From Woeseia sp. (lineage in GTDB: Bacteria > Pseudomonadota > Gammaproteobacteria > Steroidobacterales > Woeseiaceae): a stretch of DNA of 15,466 bases. Of this stretch, positions 8,496 to 15,466 are shown in pieces (the first letter of the stretch is position 1; every line of letters starts with the position of its first letter). The stretch covers positions 1 through 15,466 of the forward strand of contig JABIUH010000340.1 in NCBI GenBank assembly GCA_018701055.1, read 5' to 3'. Under the pieces are notes generated by a model that worked only from the letters and a program-made list of their open reading frames with translations, was not told the origin of the DNA and ran no database searches. The translations under genes were made by a program, and so were the position numbers.

Positions 8496-8753
8496 TTAGC
8501 CCTCGTCCACGTCAAACTGACGATCAATTTTGTTCATACGCCAAGCATAGAAGAAAATTAACGCGACAAAAATGTAAATGGATCCTTGCTGCGCAAACCA
8601 GAACCCCAGTTTGAATCCACCCATGCGAATGCTGTTGAGTTGATCGACCAGTAATATGCCGAAGCCGTACGAGCAGGTAAACCAAACCAATAGACATGCG
8701 AATACCAACCTTAGATTCGCCCGCCAATAGGCCTTTCTGTTCTCCACCGTCAT
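8496..8753 (-). CDS. DUF4212 symporter small subunit
   Basis: An 85-residue protein with two predicted transmembrane helices (about 14-36 and 55-70). The blocks YWRANLRLVFACLLVWF (9-25), GILLVDQLNSIRMGGFKLGF (32-51) and WFAQQGSIYIFVALIFFYAW (52-71) are typical of the putative sodium:solute symporter small subunit family (TIGR03647/DUF4212). This family is nearly always encoded immediately before a VC_2705-type symporter, as here, and is thought to form part of the transporter. No catalytic role is known. The ATG at 8753 is preceded by GGGGA four to five bases upstream. It is the first gene of a three-gene minus-strand operon, and its promoter must lie in the 84 bases shared with the divergent dehalogenase. 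Confidence 0.94.
   Translation of the reverse strand: MTVENRKAYWRANLRLVFACLLVWFTCSYGFGILLVDQLNSIRMGGFKLGFWFAQQGSIYIFVALIFFYAWRMNKIDRQFDVDEG
8500..8504 (-). promoter_or_regulatory. Internal ribosome binding site for the symporter
   Basis: GAGGG on the minus strand lies six bases before the symporter ATG at 8493, within the last codons and stop region of the small-subunit gene. It supports that ATG and suggests termination-reinitiation coupling between the two subunits. Confidence 0.6.
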
Positions 8754-8777
8754 ACAATCCCCATAACGTTGTTGTTC

Positions 8778-8807
8778 TTGTTTGCGGCCAATCTATCAGA
8801 GCATAAT
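8778..8807 (+). promoter_or_regulatory. Candidate promoter of the haloalkane dehalogenase
   Basis: TTGTTT (8778-8783), an 18-base spacer and CATAAT (8802-8807) form a plausible but imperfect sigma-70 promoter. Transcription would begin near 8814-8818, giving a leader of about 20 bases before the GTG at 8838 and excluding the upstream TTG at 8769 as the start. The call rests on eye-matching only. Confidence 0.3.
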
Positions 8808-8837
8808 GAATTTATCACGACTAACGGACGCAATTTA

Positions 8838-9722
8838 GTGATCGCGGCGAAAGAGTACGACAAGAAATTCGTAGATGTACTCGGCAAACGGATGGCGTAT
8901 GTGGAAATGGGTACAGGCGATCCCATTGTTTTCCAACACGGAAACCCGACGTCATCCTATTTGTGGCGCAACGTGACGCCACATTTGGCACACGTCGGCA
9001 GATGCATTGCCGTCGACCTCATCGGTATGGGCTATTCAGACAAGCTCGACGATGTCGGCGTGAATAGTTATGGATACGAGGAGCAACGCGAATACCTGTT
9101 TGCCGCGTGGGAAGCGCTCGGAATAAAAGATCGCGTAACACTTGTGGTGCACGACTGGGGTTCAGCTCTGGGTTTTGACTGGGCGTACCAAAACCAGGCG
9201 TCCGTACTCGGTATTGCCTACATGGAAGGCATTGTTAAACCGGTGGTCTGGGCAGACTGGCCAGCCGCCGCAACAGACATCTTTAAAGGCTTTCGCTCGG
9301 ATGCCGGCGAATCCATGGTATTAGAGAAAAACATGTTCGTGGAACGTGTCCTGCCAGGGTCCGTTTTACGAGCACTGACGGAAGAAGAAATGGCAGTTTA
9401 TCGACGCCCGTTTCAAAACTCCGGTGAAGAGCGTCGTCCGACACTTACCTGGCCGCGTCAAATTCCGATCGAAGGTGAGCCTGCCAACGTTTGTCAGATC
9501 GTCGCAGAATATGCAGCTTGGTTGGCGGAAACTGATATACCAAAACTTTTTGTGAATGCGGATCCCGGCGCAATTCTAACGGGTCCACAACGAGAGTTCT
9601 GTCGAACGTTTAAGAATCAGACCGAAGTGACGGTCCCCGGCATTCACTTCATTTCAGAAGACTCGCCTGATGAAATCGGCGCGGCGATTGCTGCCTGGCA
9701 TAGCCAAATTGTCACGGCTTAG
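8838..9722 (+). CDS. Haloalkane dehalogenase, LinB/DhaA-like (HLD-II)
   Basis: An alpha/beta-hydrolase of 294 residues that cleaves carbon-halogen bonds with water to give an alcohol, halide and proton. From the GTG at 8838 the active site is complete and sits exactly two residues before its LinB counterparts: N36 (halide, HGNPTSSYLWRN), nucleophile D106 and halide-binding W107 (VVHDWGSALGF), acid E130 (YMEGIV) and base H270 (PGIHFISEDSPDEIG). The acid after strand beta-6 marks subfamily HLD-II. The block RPTLTWPRQIPIEG is also LinB-like. I prefer GTG 8838 to an in-frame TTG at 8769 because it gives the family length (LinB 296) and leaves room for the divergent promoters. No signal peptide follows, so it is probably cytoplasmic. 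Native substrates of marine homologues are mostly unknown, and nothing else in the window suggests a halogenated-compound pathway. Confidence 0.92.
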   Translation: MIAAKEYDKKFVDVLGKRMAYVEMGTGDPIVFQHGNPTSSYLWRNVTPHLAHVGRCIAVDLIGMGYSDKLDDVGVNSYGYEEQREYLFAAWEALGIKDRVTLVVHDWGSALGFDWAYQNQASVLGIAYMEGIVKPVVWADWPAAATDIFKGFRSDAGESMVLEKNMFVERVLPGSVLRALTEEEMAVYRRPFQNSGEERRPTLTWPRQIPIEGEPANVCQIVAEYAAWLAETDIPKLFVNADPGAILTGPQREFCRTFKNQTEVTVPGIHFISEDSPDEIGAAIAAWHSQIVTA

Positions 9723-9732
9723 GAGAGTGACG

Positions 9733-9782
9733 AAAAAGATGGCGGCTCACTAGTAAACCTTACTGATAAACTAGGAGCCGCC
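9733..9782 (-). terminator. Intrinsic terminator facing the minus strand
   Basis: GGCGGCTC-A-CTAG (9741-9753) pairs with CTAG-GAGCCGCC (9771-9782), a 12-base-pair stem with one bulged base and a 17-base loop. Read on the minus strand the stem is followed, three bases later, by five T (9733-9737 are A on the plus strand). This fits a Rho-independent terminator for transcripts arriving from the M16 peptidase gene. On the plus strand no T-run follows, so it would not be a classic terminator for the dehalogenase that ends at 9722, though it could protect that 3' end. Confidence 0.65.
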
Positions 9783-10112
9783 GTACCGTCAAAAGTACAT
9801 CATTCCTGGCCAATACATCCCCCGCCAAGTCGTACCTGAAGGTGTCGTCGAAACTAAGTGTCCGTCTCCGTTAATTATTCGTGTTGTTGAAAGGAGACTG
9901 ATTTCACAGCCAGAACTTTGCAGATATCCCATTCAATGTCAATTTTCTAGTTACCCCAGTAATGACGCTCAATTTCGGAATTTTCTTTGTGGTAAAATAA
10001 CGACACATTTAGAACGAGCATTGCATGCAAATCAATAACTTGTCCGCGTGGAATTTATTCGTCCAACACTCCCCATTTCGACACCTAAGCGAAAGGCAGA
10101 TGGCACGCTACG
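9783..10112. other. Gene-free stretch, 3' trailer of the peptidase gene, possible decayed mobile-element DNA
   Basis: This is most of the only gap over 300 bases (9723-10112). It looks more AT-rich than its flanks. No open frame has both a credible start site and a recognisable product; the longest on the minus strand are about 24 and 47 codons without Shine-Dalgarno sites. It lies between the peptidase stop and its likely terminator, so it may be transcribed as a long 3' trailer. Notable pieces are a perfect 10-base palindrome TTGCATGCAA (10021-10030) and AAGTGTCCGTCTCCGTTAAT (9856-9875). The latter resembles, from memory, the GTGTCTGTCCCC-type sequences found at ends of transposase-associated repeats. 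No transposase frame remains, so the mobile origin is a guess. Confidence 0.4.
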
Positions 10113-13049
10113 TTAGTAGAATACATCTTCCGCGGAAATCACACGTATGTCCGCGCCGTCGATGCTCAACGCAAGAGAATTGATGATTTGATCCTCGTCG
10201 AGAAGATCGACTGATTTCTCCGCCTCATAGGTCATTGGAGATGACTGCTCATTCGCCAAACGCTCCTTCAAATCTGCAGCATCGCTTGTGACGAATACGT
10301 AGTGCATTTTATCGACGCTTAAGTTTTCTTTGATGACGCGATTAACATCCGCCAGCGTCACGTGCTCAAGCCCGTCCCGAACATAATCTGCGAATGCGTC
10401 GATCTCGTAATACTCGCTGTCAAGCGCATAGCCCAGCTGTCGAGACTGACCGTCCGTTACAAGGCTTACGAAATTCGACAGATAAGATCGAGTTGCCTCA
10501 AAGGCCGATTCACTCATGCCCTCGTTAAGCAATTTCTGCATTTCATACACGGCTGTCCGAGTCGCAAAGTGAGCATCGTTATTGTTACGCAAAGGACGCA
10601 GCCAAACCTGGAAGATTTGCTGCTGTCGACCAAGGTTCGTCGCCGGCTGCATCGAAAACATTGCACCTGGAAAATACTCTATATAAGCGTAGTCGCCATA
10701 GTTCATTCCGCGCTCTTCACGAATCCGTTGATAGAGAAGACTGTTTTCACTGCGGTGCTCTCCAAGATAGGAACGCGCCAACCACAGGGCGAGCCAGTCC
10801 GGATCACCGCGCTTCAGGTCAACAGGGAAACCGAAGGACACTGCGACGGCAGGTGTTTCTTTTTCAACAATTGTGACTTTGTTGGCGTCGATATCTTCTG
10901 CAGGCGACACCGAAACCATGGCTCGCTCACCGGCTGGCAGTGCTTGTAGATCATCACTCAGTTGAGTAGCGAAGGAAGCTGGATAACCTCCGGAAAGACC
11001 GACTGTAATATTACTAGTGGTGTAATACTGCCTGTAGAAGGACTGCATGTCCTCCATCGTGATCGACTCTATGTCGCTACTGTTACCTAAATTATAAGAG
11101 CCGTAGGGATGGTCATCGCCGTAGATATCGCCGTAAAGCACTTCTTTCGCCAACTCCTCATCGTTATCGCCGACCAACCCGGTACGGATAGCATTTATCT
11201 GTTGAGTCTTTAGCCGGGCAAAATCCTGCTCGCCCCATCCGGGATTCAGTAACTGACTACGCACATAGCCGTACCATGTATCCAAGTTGTCTTTGTGTAC
11301 CTGCCCCGACAAGCGTGTCATTTCCTTATCGACACTCGCGACGAAACCACTGGCAATCGGATACATTGCCGCATTGATTTCCTGAACCGCGGCCGTGGCG
11401 GAGCCCGCATCAGTCAACATCGCCGCTGTCAAAGCGGCAAGACCTTTTTTTCCGACCGGATCCATACTCGCGCCTGCGTGAACAAGAAAAGACACGTCAA
11501 CCAAGGGCGACGACGCCAACGGCTGAGCTACAATCGAAACAGGAGCAGAGTCACCATCAGGCGAAATATCGTCGTGGAAAACATTCTTGTCTACTACGCT
11601 GGAATGGCTGGCGATGGCAACTTCTATTTTGCGGTTCGCAACAATTGCGTCAAGTGCAGATCCGCTCTCCATCGACGCGATGTTCGACGAACCAGAGAGC
11701 GTCACCGTTACTCGACTGGTCTCTGTAAAATAAATATTCGCAAACTTTCGAATATCACCAGTGGTGAGGTGATCGTAGACGTCATACATCACATTAATGG
11801 TTTCGGGCGTGCGATCGTATTGAACAAACTGCGCTAACAGACTGCCAATATTGCGGGAGCTATCCAATTGCGAAGCAAACGAATAGCGCAGGCGCTTTTT
11901 AGCTGCCTCCACTTTTTCAGCGTCTATTAACTTCGTTCGTACATCCGCGAATGTCGCCAAAATCGCCTGCTCCACTTCTGCCGTACGCGATTCATCTGTC
12001 AACCTCGCATAAACCACATTTACATTGGGGTCTTTGTTAAACGGAAAATCGGTACCAAGCTGATCAACAGACTGATCATCAATGACCAATTTCTGATAAA
12101 GCGCCGATGAGTCGGAAAAATACATGGACGACATCAGGTTCATCGCTGGCATGTCCTTTTCGCCGGGCACGAAGCCAGGGCTGCGAAATCCCACTAACAA
12201 CCACGGCTGCGTTTCTGTTTCCCACTGAATGTGCTCATATACCGACCCTGATGCCTCGGGCTCAGGCGGAATATCGGCAACGTAGCTTCCACGTTCCCAG
12301 TCAGACCAGTACTTCTCTACCAGTGAGTAAGTCGCTGCAGGATCTACATCGCCAACAATGATGACCGCTGTATGCTCAGGTCGATACCAACGACCAAAAA
12401 ATTCCTTTGCATAATCCATCTGCTCCGGCATTTGCTCGATGTCTTCGATCAAACCCATCGTTGGGTGATGGTATGGATGAACAGAAAACGAGAGTGATCG
12501 AACGCGGTTGTAAGCAGCAATGAGTGGATTGGAAAAATTCTTCAGGTACTCGCCCTTGACGGCCAGCGCTTCCGTACGAAAAGCGGATTCGGAATAACTC
12601 AGGTTCTGAAATCGATCTGCTTCGACCTCGATCATCTTTTCCAGATCGGGTTTCGTAAAAGTAATGTGATAGTTCGTATAGTCATCGGTGGTGTAGGCGT
12701 TCGTACTCGCACCGGCATTTTTTAGCATGTTGGTATATGCATCCGACGGGTATTTCTCCGTACCGCGGAACATCATGTGTTCGAAAAAATGAGCGAATCC
12801 AGATTTACCTTTCTCTACCTCATTGCGCGAGCCGGTCTGCACAGGAATTTGCAGCGTGACGATATCGGGATACTCTGTTTGAACAATAATCACTCGCAAG
12901 CCATTGTCCATCTCGCGCATCAGATATGGCATAGCAAATATCTTCGCGGGTGACATAGATTCTGCCAAAGTTTCGGGCGTATCGTCGGCAGCGGGTGCGC
13001 AGGCACCGAGCAGCAATACCGAAAGCGCGATGCCAAAATTTGATTTCAT
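10113..13049 (-). CDS. M16 family zinc metallopeptidase, lipoprotein
   Basis: A 978-residue two-repeat M16 (pitrilysin/insulinase-like) peptidase. The first half has the inverted zinc motif H87-F-F-E90-H91 (GFAHFFEHMMFRG), with the third ligand E167 (VKGEYLKN) 76 residues later, the spacing normal for the family. The second half (from about 490) lacks HxxEH, as expected, and keeps REERGMNYGDYAY, the family's substrate-side Arg/Tyr block. The ATG at 13049 is chosen over longer frames because GGAGAG lies seven bases upstream and the product opens with MKSNFGIALSVLLLGAC, a lipoprotein signal with lipobox LLGAC (Cys17). The residue after Cys is Ala, not Asp, predicting outer-membrane sorting by Lol. 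It likely degrades peptides in the periplasm. It diverges from the amidohydrolase gene across 147 bases, and its transcript probably ends at the hairpin near 9740. Confidence 0.94.
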   Translation of the reverse strand: MKSNFGIALSVLLLGACAPAADDTPETLAESMSPAKIFAMPYLMREMDNGLRVIIVQTEYPDIVTLQIPVQTGSRNEVEKGKSGFAHFFEHMMFRGTEKYPSDAYTNMLKNAGASTNAYTTDDYTNYHITFTKPDLEKMIEVEADRFQNLSYSESAFRTEALAVKGEYLKNFSNPLIAAYNRVRSLSFSVHPYHHPTMGLIEDIEQMPEQMDYAKEFFGRWYRPEHTAVIIVGDVDPAATYSLVEKYWSDWERGSYVADIPPEPEASGSVYEHIQWETETQPWLLVGFRSPGFVPGEKDMPAMNLMSSMYFSDSSALYQKLVIDDQSVDQLGTDFPFNKDPNVNVVYARLTDESRTAEVEQAILATFADVRTKLIDAEKVEAAKKRLRYSFASQLDSSRNIGSLLAQFVQYDRTPETINVMYDVYDHLTTGDIRKFANIYFTETSRVTVTLSGSSNIASMESGSALDAIVANRKIEVAIASHSSVVDKNVFHDDISPDGDSAPVSIVAQPLASSPLVDVSFLVHAGASMDPVGKKGLAALTAAMLTDAGSATAAVQEINAAMYPIASGFVASVDKEMTRLSGQVHKDNLDTWYGYVRSQLLNPGWGEQDFARLKTQQINAIRTGLVGDNDEELAKEVLYGDIYGDDHPYGSYNLGNSSDIESITMEDMQSFYRQYYTTSNITVGLSGGYPASFATQLSDDLQALPAGERAMVSVSPAEDIDANKVTIVEKETPAVAVSFGFPVDLKRGDPDWLALWLARSYLGEHRSENSLLYQRIREERGMNYGDYAYIEYFPGAMFSMQPATNLGRQQQIFQVWLRPLRNNNDAHFATRTAVYEMQKLLNEGMSESAFEATRSYLSNFVSLVTDGQSRQLGYALDSEYYEIDAFADYVRDGLEHVTLADVNRVIKENLSVDKMHYVFVTSDAADLKERLANEQSSPMTYEAEKSVDLLDEDQIINSLALSIDGADIRVISAEDVFY

Positions 13050-13184
13050 TAAAAGTCTCTCCGGATGGACTACAATGTTAGCCACTAAGACAGACGTGAA
13101 GCATAAGTGGTTCAATGGCTCAGCAACAGCGGGTAAGACAAAAACCTCAACCCAAAAAACGACACTAAACACTCCGGCAGTCCT

Positions 13185-13190
13185 GAGGAG
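13185..13190 (+). promoter_or_regulatory. Strong Shine-Dalgarno deciding a TTG start
   Basis: GAGGAG, preceded by T, lies six bases before TTG 13197-13199. No ATG or GTG nearby has a comparable site, and translation from this TTG immediately gives a signal peptide, so it fixes the start of the amidohydrolase. Confidence 0.75.
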
Positions 13191-13196
13191 AGCACG

Positions 13197-14879
13197 TTGA
13201 TCAAGGCTTTAAAAACAATCGCTTACGTTGTAATTTCACTAGTATTCGCAGGCACGGGTGCGGCCGATACCTTGCTGCACTCAGTGACGGGATACACCAG
13301 TAGTGACACGGGAATTGTAGAATTCAGCGCGCTCGCATTTGATGCTGATGGTCGTGTCACTGCAGTCGGCGATGACGAGATGCGGAACGAATATGCCGAT
13401 GCAACGCAGATTGACGGCAAGCAGCAGTTCGTCTTGCCTGGCCTGCATGATGGACATGGCCACGTGTCGAGTCAGGGGCTGCTAGGTGTCGAGCTGAATA
13501 TTGCGGGTGTTGAAAGTCTCGATATTGCAGTTGAAGCAATTGCCGCTTACGCGAAGGAAAATCCAGGCTCGGGTTGGATCAAGGGCCGTGGCTGGAATCA
13601 AGTCTTATGGCCAGTGCAGGAATTCCCTGCCGCCACCGCAATAGATGTCGTAGTCGCCGACCGGCCCGTATGGTTGCGACGCATAGATGGCCACGCTGGA
13701 TGGGCAAATAGCAAAGCCCTTGAATTGGCTGAAATAACTGACGACACGCCGGATCCCATTGGTGGAAAAATCATTCGCGACGACGATGGCAAGGCGACGG
13801 GGACAATGATTGATTCTGCAATGGATTTCGTTGCCGCCAAAATCCCGCCCATCACCAAGGATGAGTACCGTAAGGCTTTCAAAACTGCGTTTAAAGAATT
13901 GACGTCACTGGGCCTAACCAGCATTCACGATGCAGGCATCAGTATCGATGAGGCCGAAACCTATCTATCTATGGCGGATAACGGCGAAATGTCGATGCGC
14001 ATTTACGCCATGATGTGGCAAGCTGGCGAAAATCTGGACGCGATAGGCAAACCCATTATTGCCTACGGCAACGATCGACTGGATATCCGCTCCGTCAAAC
14101 TCATGTCAGATGGTGCTCTGGGCAGCCGGGGCGCCGCCATGATCGACCCTTACGAAGATGACGCTGAGAATCACGGTCTTCGTATGTACACGCAGGCGGA
14201 GCTCGACGGGTATGTAAAGAAAGCGAACGATATGGGTTTTCAGGTGGGCATTCACGCGATCGGCGACTATGGCAACCGGCAATCACTTGACGCATTCGAA
14301 AAGTCACAAGGCGGGCAAAAATCTCCGCTAAGAAATCGCATTGAGCATGCACAGATAATTGCACTTGACGATATACCGCGATTTGCAGAGCTTGGCGTCA
14401 TTGCATCGATGCAAGCAACTCACGCGACGAGTGATATGAACATGGCAGAAGATCGAATCGGGACTGAGCGCGTCAAGGGTGCATACGCGTGGCGAAAGCT
14501 TATTGATTCAGGAGCGGTTATCGCAAATGGTTCTGATTTTCCAGTTGAACTCGCTAATCCCATGCATGGAATGTATGCATCGGTGGCGAGAAAGAGTCGC
14601 GCAGGTCTGCCAGAAAACGGCTGGCGCTTAGAGGACGGTTTGACTAGAGAGGAAACGCTGCACTCTTTCACTCTTGCTGCCGCCTACGCTGCTTTACAAG
14701 AAGACCGACTGGGCAGCCTTGAACCAGGCAAGTGGGCAGATTTTATCGTTGTCGATCGGGATTTTTTTGTGATCCCAGAAGCTGAAATTGACGACATTCA
14801 AGTTTTACAAACGTGGGTTGGTGGCGAGATGGTTTATGAGCGTTGCGAAAACCCGGAAAGCGCAAGTTGTGATAACTGA
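13197..14879 (+). CDS. Secreted amidohydrolase, YtcJ-like (Amidohydro_3)
   Basis: A 560-residue metal-dependent hydrolase of the amidohydrolase superfamily, TIM-barrel type with an N-terminal beta-sandwich part. It starts at TTG with GAGGAG upstream. MIKALKTIAYVVISLVFAG is a clear signal peptide, probably cut after Ala22 or Ala23 (GAA-DTL), placing the enzyme in the periplasm. Metal-site motifs in order are H87 and H89 in LPGLHDGHGH, H353 in GIHAIGD, H384 in RIEHAQ, and D447 in NGSDFPVE; K301 in VKLMSDGALGSRGA is a further conserved active-site position. GRGWNQVLWP (130-139) and DGHAGWANSKAL (164-175) are typical of the YtcJ branch. Members hydrolyse amide, ester or ring C-N bonds, but the substrate here is unknown. 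The glyoxalase-like gene follows after eight bases, so the two form an operon. No truncation is seen. Confidence 0.92.
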   Translation: MIKALKTIAYVVISLVFAGTGAADTLLHSVTGYTSSDTGIVEFSALAFDADGRVTAVGDDEMRNEYADATQIDGKQQFVLPGLHDGHGHVSSQGLLGVELNIAGVESLDIAVEAIAAYAKENPGSGWIKGRGWNQVLWPVQEFPAATAIDVVVADRPVWLRRIDGHAGWANSKALELAEITDDTPDPIGGKIIRDDDGKATGTMIDSAMDFVAAKIPPITKDEYRKAFKTAFKELTSLGLTSIHDAGISIDEAETYLSMADNGEMSMRIYAMMWQAGENLDAIGKPIIAYGNDRLDIRSVKLMSDGALGSRGAAMIDPYEDDAENHGLRMYTQAELDGYVKKANDMGFQVGIHAIGDYGNRQSLDAFEKSQGGQKSPLRNRIEHAQIIALDDIPRFAELGVIASMQATHATSDMNMAEDRIGTERVKGAYAWRKLIDSGAVIANGSDFPVELANPMHGMYASVARKSRAGLPENGWRLEDGLTREETLHSFTLAAAYAALQEDRLGSLEPGKWADFIVVDRDFFVIPEAEIDDIQVLQTWVGGEMVYERCENPESASCDN

Positions 14880-14887
14880 GGTAAACC

Positions 14888-15466
14888 ATGATCGTTGAGC
14901 AAATCTGGACCGGCAATTCCTTCCGAAACTTCAATTACCTAATTGCGTGTTCGGAAACAGGCGATGCTCTGGCGATCGACCCGCTCGACTTCAAGAAATG
15001 TCTTGCAGTTGCAAAGCAGAACGATTGGACAGTAACGCAAATTCTCAACACCCATGAACACTCTGATCACACGGGCGGAAACAAGGCTATGGTCGCTGCT
15101 ACCGGAGCTAAAATCATCGCCCATGCCGGAGCGAAAGATAGTATTCGAAACATCGACAGAGGGGTCGGTGCGGGAGATGTAATCAAAGTTGGCAAGACTG
15201 TCGAGCTCGAATGTCTGGATACGCCCGGTCACACCATGTGTCACATTTGTTTGCTTTCGCATACGGACCAGCCGGCGATATTTAGTGGTGACACCCTATT
15301 TAACGCAGGCGCAGGTAACTGCCACAACGGCGGCCACCCGAGCGAAATGTACAACACATTCAGAAATCAGTTGGATGGGTTGAATGAGAACACGCGACTT
15401 TATCCGGGACACGATTACCTGCTCAACAACTTAGAATTCACGCTCGACAGAGAGCCGGATAACGTA
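14888..15466 (+). CDS. Metallo-beta-lactamase-fold hydrolase, glyoxalase II-like (3' end cut off)
   Basis: The first 193 codons of a probable 250-residue enzyme; the right edge cuts it. The binuclear metal site is visible: THEHSDH (55-61; H56, H58, D60, H61), H115 in DTPGHT, D135 in FSGDTLF and H175 in YPGHD. This is the order found in hydroxyacylglutathione hydrolase (GloB). Where GloB carries a GCGRFFEG-type loop that helps bind glutathione, this protein has GAGNCHNGGHPSEMY (141-155), so S-lactoylglutathione may not be its substrate. The ATG at 14888 has GAGGT five bases upstream, overlapping the amidohydrolase stop; with the eight-base gap this indicates cotranscription. There is no signal peptide, so the enzyme should be cytoplasmic although its partner is secreted. 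Confidence 0.88.
   Translation, partial: MIVEQIWTGNSFRNFNYLIACSETGDALAIDPLDFKKCLAVAKQNDWTVTQILNTHEHSDHTGGNKAMVAATGAKIIAHAGAKDSIRNIDRGVGAGDVIKVGKTVELECLDTPGHTMCHICLLSHTDQPAIFSGDTLFNAGAGNCHNGGHPSEMYNTFRNQLDGLNENTRLYPGHDYLLNNLEFTLDREPDNV

Noticed and set aside
8769..8837. TTG at 8769 as start of the dehalogenase
   Set aside because: It adds 23 residues not found in the family and leaves only 15 bases to the divergent gene; GTG 8838 restores exact LinB spacing.
9898..10000. Minus-strand 24- and 47-codon frames in the gene-free stretch
   Set aside because: No ribosome binding site, no recognisable domain and ordinary chance length.
10362..11837. Plus-strand open frames of 195 and 180 codons inside the peptidase gene
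   Set aside because: They are antisense to a full, motif-bearing M16 gene, have no recognisable product and no ribosome binding site.
13050..13172. 41-residue N-terminal extension of the M16 peptidase
   Set aside because: It would bury the lipoprotein signal; ATG 13049 has a good ribosome binding site and an immediate lipobox.

Overview
The window is an ordinary stretch of bacterial chromosome at roughly 50% G+C, with tightly packed genes on both strands. The gene set points to a marine or aquatic gammaproteobacterium. The main clues are a VC_2705-type sodium:solute symporter with its DUF4212 small subunit, a TcyP-type cystine carrier, a LinB-like haloalkane dehalogenase and a large M16 lipoprotein peptidase. 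The genus cannot be fixed from the sequence. I see no tRNA, rRNA, CRISPR array, intact insertion sequence, prophage gene or dedicated regulator.

Layout, left to right. (1) 1-1808: a class V aminotransferase, cut by the left edge and on the minus strand, diverges from a glycerate 2-kinase. The pair fits glyoxylate/serine/hydroxypyruvate/glycerate metabolism. (2) 1902-2482: a small exported protein whose signal peptide and mature part lie in different frames (apparent one-base frameshift). (3) 2499-5206: a TcyP-like cystine/dicarboxylate symporter diverges from a fold-type I aminotransferase that starts with GTG. (4) 5300-5827: hypoxanthine phosphoribosyltransferase, convergent with the next group. 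(5) 8753-5834 on the minus strand: a three-gene membrane transport operon of DUF4212 small subunit, sodium:solute symporter and CDF zinc-type efflux protein, with TAA-NN-ATG at both junctions. (6) 8838-9722: a haloalkane dehalogenase with every LinB active-site residue at a constant offset of two. (7) 9723-10112: a 390-base gene-free stretch holding a strong hairpin terminator that faces the minus strand, plus sequence that may be a decayed mobile-element end. (8) 13049-10113: an M16 zinc metallopeptidase lipoprotein. It diverges from (9) 13197-15466, a secreted YtcJ-like amidohydrolase (TTG start with a strong Shine-Dalgarno) followed eight bases later by a glyoxalase II-like metallo-beta-lactamase-fold hydrolase cut by the right edge.

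Taken together this is a housekeeping and nutrient-handling region: carbon and amino-acid turnover, purine salvage, sodium-driven uptake, metal efflux and envelope hydrolases. I did not find a convincing new multi-gene system. The most checkable oddities are the frameshifted exported protein, the content of the 390-base gap, the calcium-loop-like insertion in the symporter and the altered substrate loop of the terminal hydrolase.
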